A stretch of 64,000 bases of DNA from Sinomonas sp. ASV322 (lineage in GTDB: Bacteria > Actinomycetota > Actinomycetes > Actinomycetales > Micrococcaceae). Position 1 is the first letter of the stretch, and each line of letters begins with the position of its first letter. Both the position numbers and the translations under genes were made by a program. Positions 56,755-64,000 of this stretch are shown piece by piece. The stretch lies in NCBI RefSeq assembly GCF_030908245.1, contig NZ_JAVFJJ010000013.1, positions 45,483 through 109,482 on the forward strand, given 5' to 3'. Below the pieces are notes generated by a model, which made no database searches, was not told the DNA's origin, and saw only the letters and a program-made list of their open reading frames with translations.

Positions 56755-57752
56755 TGACCGCTAGCGAAGGGCTCGCCCCCACCACGGGGCGGGCCCTCGC
56801 CCGTGTCGCGGAGCGGGCGACGGCGGCGCTCGCCACGGGCGCGAAGCGCACCGCCCTTGTCGCGGGCATGGCGGCGTCGGCGGGCCTAGCGACCGCCGCG
56901 TACGGCTGGTGGGAGAAGGACCAGTTCCGGCTCCGGGAGGAGACGGTCGCGGTCCTCCCGCCGGGCTCGAGGCCGCTTCGTGTGCTCCACCTAAGCGACA
57001 TCCACTTCGTCCCGGGGCAGACCAAAAAGGCCCGCTGGCTCGCGGGCCTCGCGGATCTCGCTCCCGACCTGGTCGTCAACACGGGCGACAACCTGAGCCA
57101 CCTCGAGGCGGTCGACCCGCTGCTCGACGCGCTCGCCCCCCTCGTGCGCTACCCGGGCGTCTACGTTCCCGGCTCCAACGACTATTACGCGCCGGTCCTC
57201 AAGAACCCCGCCCTGTACCTCCTCGGGCCGTCGAACACGCACCCCCTCCCGACGCGCGTTGCGCTCGACTGGCGCCGGCTCTTCACCGGGTTCGGCGAGG
57301 CCGGATGGGTCGACCTCACGAACCGATCCCAGTCGCTCGCGTTCAACGGGACGCGCTTCGACTTCTCAGGCGTCGACGATCCGCACCTCAAGCGCGAGCG
57401 GTACGCCGACTGGCCTCGCGGCGCGTCAGGCCACGAGCGCAAACCCCACGTCAAGGTCGCCGTCATCCACGCGCCGTACCAGCGCGTGCTCGACCACTTC
57501 ACGGGCGCCGGGGCGGACATCATCTTCGCGGGCCACACGCACGGCGGGCAGATCTGCCTCCCCGGCTACGGCGCGCTCGTCTCCAACTGCGACCTTCCGA
57601 CGTGGCGCGCGAAGGGGCTCACGACCTGGGAGCACGGCGGCCGCTGGGTTCCACTCAACGTCTCGGGCGGCATCGGCACATCCCGCTTCGCGCCCATCCG
57701 CGTCGCGTGCCGCCCGGAGGCCGTGCTGCTCACGCTCCGGGCGAAGGCCTAA
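56754..57752 (+). CDS. metallophosphoesterase
   Basis: The 332-aa calcineurin-like phosphoesterase has a hydrophobic N-terminal segment (TALVAGMAASAGLATAAYGW) that may anchor it. Metal-ligand motifs appear in order: LHLSDIHFVPG near residue 82, VVNTGDNLSH, VPGSNDYYAP (usually GNHD; here GSND), VIHAPYQR and FAGHTHGGQICLPGYGAL. It resembles YaeI-type enzymes that act on lipid-linked or phosphodiester substrates. The ATG shares one base with the PBP stop (TGATG), so the two are coupled and probably act in envelope assembly. Confidence 0.88.
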   Translation: MTASEGLAPTTGRALARVAERATAALATGAKRTALVAGMAASAGLATAAYGWWEKDQFRLREETVAVLPPGSRPLRVLHLSDIHFVPGQTKKARWLAGLADLAPDLVVNTGDNLSHLEAVDPLLDALAPLVRYPGVYVPGSNDYYAPVLKNPALYLLGPSNTHPLPTRVALDWRRLFTGFGEAGWVDLTNRSQSLAFNGTRFDFSGVDDPHLKRERYADWPRGASGHERKPHVKVAVIHAPYQRVLDHFTGAGADIIFAGHTHGGQICLPGYGALVSNCDLPTWRAKGLTTWEHGGRWVPLNVSGGIGTSRFAPIRVACRPEAVLLTLRAKA

Positions 57753-57813
57753 GTCCGCCCTCGCCCCGACGCCGGGCGGCGCAACTGGCTTCGTCAGAAG
57801 CCCAGAGCATTGG

Positions 57814-58965
57814 TCACTCCCGGGTGACGCGGCGCGCGAACTCGGCGAAGCCAGGAATGGTGAACTCAAGGGATCCTCGAGTGCTCGCCCGGACAAATCC
57901 CTTGTCGATAAGCCTCGCCCTTGGCACGGACAGGCTTTCGATGCTCACCCCCATGAGATCGGCGATGTCCTTCCGCCGGACGTCATGGTCGCCCAGCGAG
58001 GCCATCGCCGACATGAATTCGCGTTCGGCCCTGGTCGCGTTCGCCCATCTAGCCCGGAACAAGGCTTCCATGTCCGCCTCCATTGCACGGCGGCCCGCCT
58101 CCACGTGCTCGTCAGTGATTGTCGCGCCCGGGTCCGGCCGCCCTGCTGCGGTCCACGTGGCGTCTCCAATCAGCTGGACCAGATAAGGGTAGCCGCGGGC
58201 AGCAACGACGGCGGCCTCAAGCGCGGGGCGGTGCCACTCAACGCCGAGCTCCCGAGCCGGAATCGCGAGAGCGAGTTCTTCAGCTGCCGGTTCGAGGCCG
58301 GGGAGCGGTCTGTAGGCAAATCTCTCGCTGAAGGTGACGGCGGAGGCCACCACATCCGAAGCGTTGGGCAACCCCGCCGCGAAAACCGCCGCCGGAAGGT
58401 CGTCTCCCTCGGCTTGAAGATGCTGCCACGCGTAAGCGAGGGTTCGAAGGCCATCGGGATCCGCTGACTGAATTTCGTCGATGAGGATGACAAGGCCCTG
58501 GTGTTCGTTCCCTGCCGCAACCGCCCGCACGAGGTCCTCGAACTCTCGACTTCCACGCGGAGTCTTGTCGTGGCCGGTGCGGACAGCAGCATCCGCCCCC
58601 ACAATGCCGGGCACTCCGATTCGGACCGTAAGGCCTTCGAGGCGCTCGCGAATCACGCGGCGGGCCTCGGTCCCCCATCTTGTGCTTGCACGCGAGATCT
58701 CGGCGGCAATCTGTCCGATAAGGCCCGCGTCTTCCCCCGCAGTGACCCAGATCGTCAGGACATTGCGAGCATCTGCATGGCGCTGGTACTGCCGCAGAAG
58801 TGACGTCTTGCCGAAGCCGCGAGGAGCATGGTCGATTCGGATCCGCCCGACTAAGCGGTGCAGATCCACCAAGTAGGAAAGCCGTTCGTCGAAGTCAGCC
58901 AGCTGCTGGAATCGACCTGGCACGGTGCGAGCGACCTCGCCGGGTGTGTACGGGCTGGGCTGCAT
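57814..58965 (-). CDS. AAA/STAND-like ATPase with C-terminal winged helix
   Basis: The 383-aa protein has a P-loop (IDHAPRGFGKTSLLRQYQRH near residue 45) and Walker B HQGLVILIDEIQSADPDGLR near 160. The lid region follows (GLEPAAEELALAIPARELG). The last 90 residues are a winged-helix-like domain (RAEREFMSAMASLGDHDVRR, then DIADLMGVSIESLSVPRARL). This is the layout of archaeal-type ATPases and transcription-linked STAND proteins of unknown role. It stands alone with an AT-rich promoter containing inverted TATAG repeats, which its own helix domain might bind. Codon composition is a little less GC-rich than its neighbours. Confidence 0.72.
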   Translation of the reverse strand: MQPSPYTPGEVARTVPGRFQQLADFDERLSYLVDLHRLVGRIRIDHAPRGFGKTSLLRQYQRHADARNVLTIWVTAGEDAGLIGQIAAEISRASTRWGTEARRVIRERLEGLTVRIGVPGIVGADAAVRTGHDKTPRGSREFEDLVRAVAAGNEHQGLVILIDEIQSADPDGLRTLAYAWQHLQAEGDDLPAAVFAAGLPNASDVVASAVTFSERFAYRPLPGLEPAAEELALAIPARELGVEWHRPALEAAVVAARGYPYLVQLIGDATWTAAGRPDPGATITDEHVEAGRRAMEADMEALFRARWANATRAEREFMSAMASLGDHDVRRKDIADLMGVSIESLSVPRARLIDKGFVRASTRGSLEFTIPGFAEFARRVTRE

Positions 58966-58975
58966 CAGGACTCCC

Positions 58976-59020
58976 GTTATAGTCTTTTATAGAAGAGGTC
59001 ATCTATAACAAACTATAAAT
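58976..59020. promoter_or_regulatory. AT-rich palindromic promoter/operator of the ATPase gene
   Basis: TTATAGA (58987-58993) and TCTATAA (59002-59008) form a perfect inverted repeat with 8-bp spacing. GTTATAG (58976) and ACTATAAA (59012) extend the same motif on both sides. This 45-bp block is strongly AT-rich in a GC-rich chromosome and lies 11 bp upstream of the ATPase ATG. Confidence 0.6.
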
Positions 59021-59120
59021 GAGCGCCCGGCTAGACGCGGCACCCCGGTCTCGCGCGGCCGACGGTCACGGCGTCATGGCGTAGGGTAGTTGCCACAGCT
59101 AACTACTCCTGACCGGAGGT

Positions 59121-61007
59121 GTGAGCGCCGGCATGCCACAGCAAGCCCCCGCCCGAGAGCAGATTGCCTTCAGCCGCAGCCTCAGCAGGCTCGCGCCGGA
59201 GGTCCGCCCGATTGTCCCGCGCCTCGTGGGCGGCCTCGTCGTGGGACTCACGGCGTCGGTACTCGCGGTGCTCGTCCCGCAGGTCTTCCGCGCGGTGATC
59301 GACGCTCTCCTCAAACCCGGGGCCGGCCCGTCGGCTGTGTGGTGGGCCGCCGTCGTCGTCCTCGTCATGGGCGTCCTCGAAGCGGGACTGACGTTCCTGC
59401 GCCGCCTCTTCGTCATCGACCCGGCCACGAACGTCGAGACGTCGATGCGCCTCAAGCTATACCGCCACCTCCAGGTGCTCCCCGTCTCGTTCCACGACCG
59501 CTGGGGATCGGGGCAGCTGCTCTCGCGGGCCATGACGGACCTCAACATGCTGCGCCGCTGGCTCGCGTTCGGGGCGATCTTCCTCGTCGTCTCGGTGGCG
59601 ACGGTCGGCGTCGGCGTCGCGATGCTGTTCACCATCAGCTGGCAGCTCGCGCTCATCTTCCTCGCGGCGGCCGCACCGATCAGCATCTACAGCTTCCGCT
59701 TTCGCCGCCAGTTCATGGCCGCGTCGCGCCGCAGCCAGGACCAGGCCGGCGACCTCGCGACGGCCGTCGAGGAATCCGTGCACGGCATCCGCGTCCTCAA
59801 GGCGTTCGGCCGAAGCGGCGAGGCTCTCGAAAGCTTTGCGGCCCAGGCGGAGGAGCTGCGGGACACCGAGGTCACCAAGGCGCGGCATCTCGCGGTGTTC
59901 AGCATGGTCGTGACGCTCCTGCCCGAGCTCGCGCTCGGCGCCGGGCTCGTGACGGGCGTGTGGCTCGCTGCGACGGGACAGATCACGGTCGGCGCCCTCG
60001 CGGCGTTCTTCGGCACGGCGGCGGCGGTCGCCAACCCCGTCGAGATGTCCGGTGCCCTCGTGGGCATGGCACTCATGGCGAAGACGGCGATCGACCGCCA
60101 CTACGAGGTCATGGATCAGAAGATCGCGATTGCCGACCCGGAGGTGCCCGCCGCCATGCCGCCCCGCCCCCGCGACGCGCTCGCCTTCCGTGGCGTGCGC
60201 TTCGGCTTCGAGGGGCGCCGAGGCGCGCGGGGCACCGCAACGGACGACGGCGCGCGTCCGGTTCTGGAGCGCATCGACCTTGAGCTCGTCCCCGGCGAGA
60301 CGATGGCTCTCGTCGGCGTGACGGGCTCGGGGAAGAGCACGCTCCTGGCGCTCGTCCCGAGGCTCTACGACGTGACGGCCGGGTCAGTCGAGATCGACGG
60401 CGTGGACGTCCGCAAACTTCCGCTGGCGGAGCTGCGCCGCATCGTGTCGGTCGCCTTCGAGGACACGACGCTGTTCTCGAGCTCGGTCCGGGACAACGTC
60501 CTGCTCGGCGCCGCAGTGCGCGACGGGACGGACGCCGAGCTGCTCCTCGACGAGGCACTCGACGTCGCGCAGGCCCAGTTCGCGTATTCGCTCCCCGACG
60601 GCGTCGACACGCGGATCGGCGAGGAGGGCCTCAGCCTCTCGGGCGGCCAGCGGCAGCGCATCGCGCTCGCGCGGGCGATCGCGGCGAAGCCCGCCGTCCT
60701 CGTCCTCGACGACCCGCTGTCCGCGCTCGACGTCGCCACCGAGGAGCGCGTCGAGGCGCGCCTCCGCGAGGTGCTCGCCGACACGACGACGCTCGTCGTC
60801 GCGCACCGCCCCTCGACCGTGACGCTCGCCGACCGCGTCGCGCTCCTCCGCGACGGGATCATCGACGACGTCGGAACGCACGCCGAGCTCCTGGCCCGCA
60901 GCGAGCACTACCGCTACGTCATCGCGAGCCTCGACGCCGAGCCTCGCGATCTCGACAGCGCCCGCGACCCCGACGACACCCTGGACGACCTCGAGGAGGC
61001 CCGATGA
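59121..61007 (+). CDS. ABC exporter half-transporter, degenerate-site subunit
   Basis: The 628-aa type IV ABC exporter half has six transmembrane helices (residues 30-320) and a nucleotide-binding domain. It has Walker [13 protein letters not shown], canonical signature [12 protein letters not shown], Walker [13 protein letters not shown] and switch His in VVAHRPSTV. The residue after Walker B is Asp rather than catalytic Glu, as in the degenerate site of heterodimeric exporters (TM287/288, BmrC/D type). The partner gene overlaps by 4 nt. The substrate may be a drug, lipid or peptide. The GTG at 59121 sits 1 nt from GGAGGT; an ATG at 59133 is an alternative. Confidence 0.88.
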   Translation: MSAGMPQQAPAREQIAFSRSLSRLAPEVRPIVPRLVGGLVVGLTASVLAVLVPQVFRAVIDALLKPGAGPSAVWWAAVVVLVMGVLEAGLTFLRRLFVIDPATNVETSMRLKLYRHLQVLPVSFHDRWGSGQLLSRAMTDLNMLRRWLAFGAIFLVVSVATVGVGVAMLFTISWQLALIFLAAAAPISIYSFRFRRQFMAASRRSQDQAGDLATAVEESVHGIRVLKAFGRSGEALESFAAQAEELRDTEVTKARHLAVFSMVVTLLPELALGAGLVTGVWLAATGQITVGALAAFFGTAAAVANPVEMSGALVGMALMAKTAIDRHYEVMDQKIAIADPEVPAAMPPRPRDALAFRGVRFGFEGRRGARGTATDDGARPVLERIDLELVPGETMALVGVTGSGKSTLLALVPRLYDVTAGSVEIDGVDVRKLPLAELRRIVSVAFEDTTLFSSSVRDNVLLGAAVRDGTDAELLLDEALDVAQAQFAYSLPDGVDTRIGEEGLSLSGGQRQRIALARAIAAKPAVLVLDDPLSALDVATEERVEARLREVLADTTTLVVAHRPSTVTLADRVALLRDGIIDDVGTHAELLARSEHYRYVIASLDAEPRDLDSARDPDDTLDDLEEAR

Positions 61008-62887
61008 GCGCCGCACCGTCCTCGCGCCCGCGCGTCGACAACCCGCGCGTCGACCGCCAGGCTCCGCGCCCGGGCGAGGCCGACGACGAGACGCACGCCG
61101 AGGATGCCTTCGAGCTGTCGAAGGCGGACTCGCGAGCCGCGCGCCGTCGTTCGCTCGCGCTGCTCGGCGAGCTCATCCGGCCCGTGCGGGTCAGGTTCTG
61201 GGTGACGCTCGCGATGGTCGTCGTCTCGCAGGCGACCAAGGCCTCGGGGCCCGCGATCATCGCGCTCGGGATCGACCGCGCCCTGCCCGCGCTCTTGCGC
61301 GGCGAGTCGGGCCTTATCTGGCTCACGGGCGCGGCGTACATCGGGGCCGCGCTCGCGACCGCGGTCCTCACGGCCGGTTACGTGACCTCGACCGCCAAGC
61401 TCAGCCAGGCGATGCTCCTCGACCTCCGAGTCAGGGTGTTCCGCCACACGCAGCGCCTGAGCCTCGATTTCCACGAGCACTACACGTCCGGCCGGATCAT
61501 CAGCCGGCAGACCTCCGACCTCGAGGCGCTGCGCGAGCTCCTCGATTCCGGCGTGAGCTCGCTCGTCTCAGGAATCCTGTTCATGCTCTTCACGGCCGGG
61601 ACCGTGTTCCTCCTCGACTGGCCGTCTGGGCTCATCATGCTATTCGCGGCGGTACCGATGTTCGGGCTCGCGCGCTGGTACCAAGCCCGCTCGGAGGTGG
61701 CGTTCCGGGCCTCGCGCGTCGCGTCGGCGCGGCTCATCGTGCACTTCGTCGAGACCATGACCGGGATCCGCGCGGTCAAGGCGTTCCGCAAGGAGGCCGA
61801 GAACAACGAGCGCTATGGCGAACTCGCCGAGGACTACCGGAGCGTGACGGCCCGATCGATCCAGCTCAACGGAGTCCTCCAACCCGGGCTCGTGTTTATC
61901 GGGAACGTGACGGTCGCCGTCGTCCTGCTCGTCGCGGGGCTGCGCGTGCTCGACGGCGGGCTCGCGGTCGGCGTCCTGCTCGCGCTCGTGCTCTCCGTCA
62001 AGCGCTTCTTCCAGCCGCTCGCGGACATGGCGATGTTCTACAACTCGTTCCAGAGCGCGACGGCGGCGCTCGAGAAGGTCTCAGGCCTCCTCGCCGAGGC
62101 ACCCACGGTTGTGCCGCCGAAGGAGCCCACGCCGCTGCCGACGCCGCGGGGCGACGTGCGCTTCGGAGGCGTCGAGTTCCGGTACGCCTCCGGACCCGTG
62201 GTGCTGCCACGCTTCGACCTCGACATCCCAGCGGGGCAGACCGTCGCGCTCGTCGGGGCGACGGGCGCGGGAAAGTCGACGCTCGCGAAGCTCGTCGCGC
62301 GCTTCTACGACCCCACCGAGGGCGCCGTGACGCTCGACGGCGTCGACCTCCGGCGGCTCTCGACGCCGGACCTGCGCCGCGCCGTCGTCATGGTCACCCA
62401 GGAGGCGTTCCTGTTCAGCGGCTCGGTCGCCGACAACATCGCCTTGGGGCGTCCGACGGCGTCGCGCGCCGAGATCGAGGCCGCCGCCAAGGCTGTGGGC
62501 GCCCACGAGTTTGTCCGGTTGCTGCCAGACGGGTACGACACCGACGTCAACAAGCGCGGCGGCCGGGTCTCGGCCGGGCAGCGCCAGCTCATCTCGTTCG
62601 CGCGGGCGTTCCTCGCGGCGCCCGCGGTGCTCATCCTCGACGAGGCGACGTCGTCGCTCGACATTCCGTCGGAGCGGCTCGTACAGGCCGGGCTGTCGCG
62701 GCTGCTCTCGCAGCGCGGGCGGACGGCGATCATCATCGCGCACAGACTCTCGACCGTCGAGATCGCCGACCGAGTGCTCGTCATGGACGGCGGGCAGATC
62801 GTCGAGGACGGCACCCCGGACGAGCTCATCCGCGGCGGCGGCCGCTTCGCCGCACTCCACGGGGCGTGGCAGGACTCGCTCGTGTAG
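61004..62887 (+). CDS. ABC exporter half-transporter, catalytic-site subunit
   Basis: The 627-aa partner of the preceding gene has a charged N-terminal extension of about 45 residues, six transmembrane helices and a nucleotide-binding domain. It has Walker [15 protein letters not shown], Walker [13 protein letters not shown] with the catalytic Glu, and switch His in [10 protein letters not shown]. Its signature is VSAGQRQLI instead of LSGGQ. Combined with the partner's LSGGQ and Asp, this gives one full and one degenerate ATP site, the hallmark of heterodimeric exporters. Start and upstream stop overlap (ATGA). Confidence 0.9.
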   Translation: MSAAPSSRPRVDNPRVDRQAPRPGEADDETHAEDAFELSKADSRAARRRSLALLGELIRPVRVRFWVTLAMVVVSQATKASGPAIIALGIDRALPALLRGESGLIWLTGAAYIGAALATAVLTAGYVTSTAKLSQAMLLDLRVRVFRHTQRLSLDFHEHYTSGRIISRQTSDLEALRELLDSGVSSLVSGILFMLFTAGTVFLLDWPSGLIMLFAAVPMFGLARWYQARSEVAFRASRVASARLIVHFVETMTGIRAVKAFRKEAENNERYGELAEDYRSVTARSIQLNGVLQPGLVFIGNVTVAVVLLVAGLRVLDGGLAVGVLLALVLSVKRFFQPLADMAMFYNSFQSATAALEKVSGLLAEAPTVVPPKEPTPLPTPRGDVRFGGVEFRYASGPVVLPRFDLDIPAGQTVALVGATGAGKSTLAKLVARFYDPTEGAVTLDGVDLRRLSTPDLRRAVVMVTQEAFLFSGSVADNIALGRPTASRAEIEAAAKAVGAHEFVRLLPDGYDTDVNKRGGRVSAGQRQLISFARAFLAAPAVLILDEATSSLDIPSERLVQAGLSRLLSQRGRTAIIIAHRLSTVEIADRVLVMDGGQIVEDGTPDELIRGGGRFAALHGAWQDSLV

Positions 62888-62932
62888 CTCCTTCGGGGGC
62901 CTGTCGATTTCGCGTCCCGTGCTCGGATCGGG

Positions 62933-62938
62933 TACTCT
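62933..62938 (+). promoter_or_regulatory. candidate -10 element of the tRNA-Pro gene
   Basis: TACTCT about 60 bp upstream of the tRNA within the sequence gggtactctgg is a usual actinobacterial stable-RNA -10; no clear -35 was seen. Confidence 0.35.
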
Positions 62939-62995
62939 GGATGAGTTGCTTCGGGGAGCCGTGCTGGGAAACTGGCGGGTACTCGCGCAGCGGAT

Positions 62996-63072
<77 letters not shown>

Positions 63073-63082
63073 ATTGAACAGA

Positions 63083-63110
63083 AGGGCGCCGAGGAATCGG
63101 CGCCCTTTTT
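63083..63110 (+). terminator. rho-independent terminator of the tRNA-Pro gene
   Basis: GGGCGCCGA (63084-63092) pairs with TCGGCGCCC (63097-63105) around a 4-nt loop, followed by TTTTT. It is the only terminator in the window with a classical T-tract. Confidence 0.9.
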
Positions 63111-63175
63111 GTCGCCCTGCGCAGAAGGCAGCCACGGAGGGTTATCGGTCAAAACGTGGGGATGGCCCGGGCGTG

Positions 63176-64000
63176 TCATCGGCTTCTGCCGGCCCGTCCG
63201 GTGCGTGCCCAGAGGCCTTCCTCGGCGGTCGTGGCGGTGTCGTAGAGGGCCGGTCCGATCCGTTCTTCCTCGGTCGTTGTCGGTGTTCGTTTCGGCGGTT
63301 CGCGGTGCTCTGGGCGGATGAGCTTGTGGGCCGGGGCGGGGTTTTCGGAGTGGGTGTAGAGCCACCATTCGACGGCGCGTTTCATGTGGTTCTGGCTCAT
63401 GCCGCGGTGGTGCTTCAGGAGCAGGCGCAGCTGGGCGTTGACCCCTCCTTCGATCCGGTTTGTGGTCGAGGCGATCCGGAGGTCCTCGTGCTCGGGGGCG
63501 AGGTGGGTGAACAGCGTCCCGGCCTTCACGAGCCGCTCGAGCAGGTAGTACGCGGCGCGCAGCCGCTTGTGGGTGTACCACCACTGCTGGGAGGGCTTGA
63601 CCCATGACGGCGCGGCCCCGGCCTCGCCGCGGTGGGTGCGCTGTTTGAGCATCGGGCCCCAGCGGGTGTGCCAGTCGTTCAGCGCGGTCGCCCAGGCGGC
63701 GGCCTCTTCGGCGGTCTTCAGGCGCATGAGCGCCTTGGAGAGGCGAAGGAGGGCTCTGCCGGCTTCGAGCCGGGGCCGATGGGTCAGGTGGGTGCGGACG
63801 TTGCGGTGAACGTGCACCAGGCAGCGCTGGACCCGGGTCTCCGGCCAGACCTTGCGCAGGGCCGAGGCCAGGCCGGCACCGCCGTCGCAGACCACCACGC
63901 GCGGGGCGGGGAAGCGCTCGAGCAGGGCCGCCCACGCGGCGGACTTCTCGGTGTCGCACCACTGCCAGCCGATCACGTGCTCCCCGGCCGTGGCGATCAG
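63176..64000 (-). CDS. IS1249/IS256-type transposase, C-terminal part
   Basis: The minus strand is open from the right edge to a stop at 63176, giving 274 residues of a gene that begins beyond base 64000. Visible segments are VVVCDGGAGLASALRKVWPE (catalytic Asp region), RCLVHVHRNVRTHLTHRPRL and ASTTNRIEGGVNAQLRLLLK (Glu in the IEGG motif), as in IS256-group Mutator-type DDE transposases, most like IS1249. The element's left end should lie between the tRNA terminator (63110) and 63176. Whether the IS is intact cannot be judged. Confidence 0.85.
   Translation of the reverse strand: MIATAGEHVIGWQWCDTEKSAAWAALLERFPAPRVVVCDGGAGLASALRKVWPETRVQRCLVHVHRNVRTHLTHRPRLEAGRALLRLSKALMRLKTAEEAAAWATALNDWHTRWGPMLKQRTHRGEAGAAPSWVKPSQQWWYTHKRLRAAYYLLERLVKAGTLFTHLAPEHEDLRIASTTNRIEGGVNAQLRLLLKHHRGMSQNHMKRAVEWWLYTHSENPAPAHKLIRPEHREPPKRTPTTTEEERIGPALYDTATTAEEGLWARTGRAGRSR

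Overview
The window is GC-rich, densely coded DNA with many GTG and TTG starts and ATGA/GTGA stop-start overlaps. It looks like a chromosome segment from the actinobacterial family Micrococcaceae (Arthrobacter/Sinomonas-like). The species is an inference. From memory, the backbone order matches the mycobacterial Rv3646c-Rv3683 region: topA, DUF1998 helicase, Tad genes, NUDIX, nth, acs, marP, crp, ridA, DUF4177, class A PBP, metallophosphoesterase.

0-9 kb: partial alpha/beta hydrolase, a two-HD-domain LuxR regulator, proC, two tandem structured elements (probable small RNAs), then the run TIM-barrel isomerase < ppx/gppA < sseB-like < topA on the minus strand. 9-17 kb: ArsR-type regulator, class I methyltransferase, two paralogous lipoproteins, trhO, a GNAT protein and an MrfA-like DUF1998 helicase. 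17-23 kb: a compact minus-strand Tad/Flp locus (CpaE/Ssd-like, TadA, TadB, TadC, DUF4244 pilin-like, TadE, TadG-like), nearly all translationally coupled, with tandem repeats inside the surface-protein genes. 23-30 kb: exonuclease/polymerase-like protein, CoA-pyrophosphatase-type NUDIX, endonuclease III, an Ala-rich membrane protein and acetyl-CoA synthetase.

30-49 kb is accessory. It starts with an AbiEi-like/nuclease-fold protein, followed by an alpha-galactoside cluster (LacI and Gfo/Idh oxidoreductase divergent from two ABC permeases, a binding lipoprotein and a GH36 alpha-galactosidase). Then come an acyltransferase, a DUF218 protein whose C-terminus runs through a LacI remnant into a bacteriocin-like Gly/Cys-rich tail, a small two-helix membrane protein, a YCII-like protein, and a beta-galactoside cluster (GH42, Tat-lipoprotein binding protein, two permeases, DeoR regulator). 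Each sugar cluster has its own candidate operators: paired tTACTCGnGTAa-type sites for LacI, and CGTTYYTGA repeats spaced 20 bp for DeoR. A secreted double-cupredoxin follows.

50-64 kb: aroQ, a MarP-like membrane serine protease, crp, NUDIX, ridA, DUF4177, class A PBP, metallophosphoesterase, a AAA ATPase with an AT-rich palindromic promoter, a heterodimeric ABC exporter with one degenerate ATPase site, tRNA-Pro(CGG) and a partial IS1249/IS256-type transposase at the right edge.

The strongest unexplained signals are: (1) the tandem hairpin elements near 3.08-3.39 kb sharing a 15-nt leader; (2) the bacteriocin-like/small membrane protein pair near 41.6-42.0 kb; (3) a 29-bp-arm perfect palindrome at 50.6 kb; (4) recurrent in-frame minisatellites; (5) the two operator systems.
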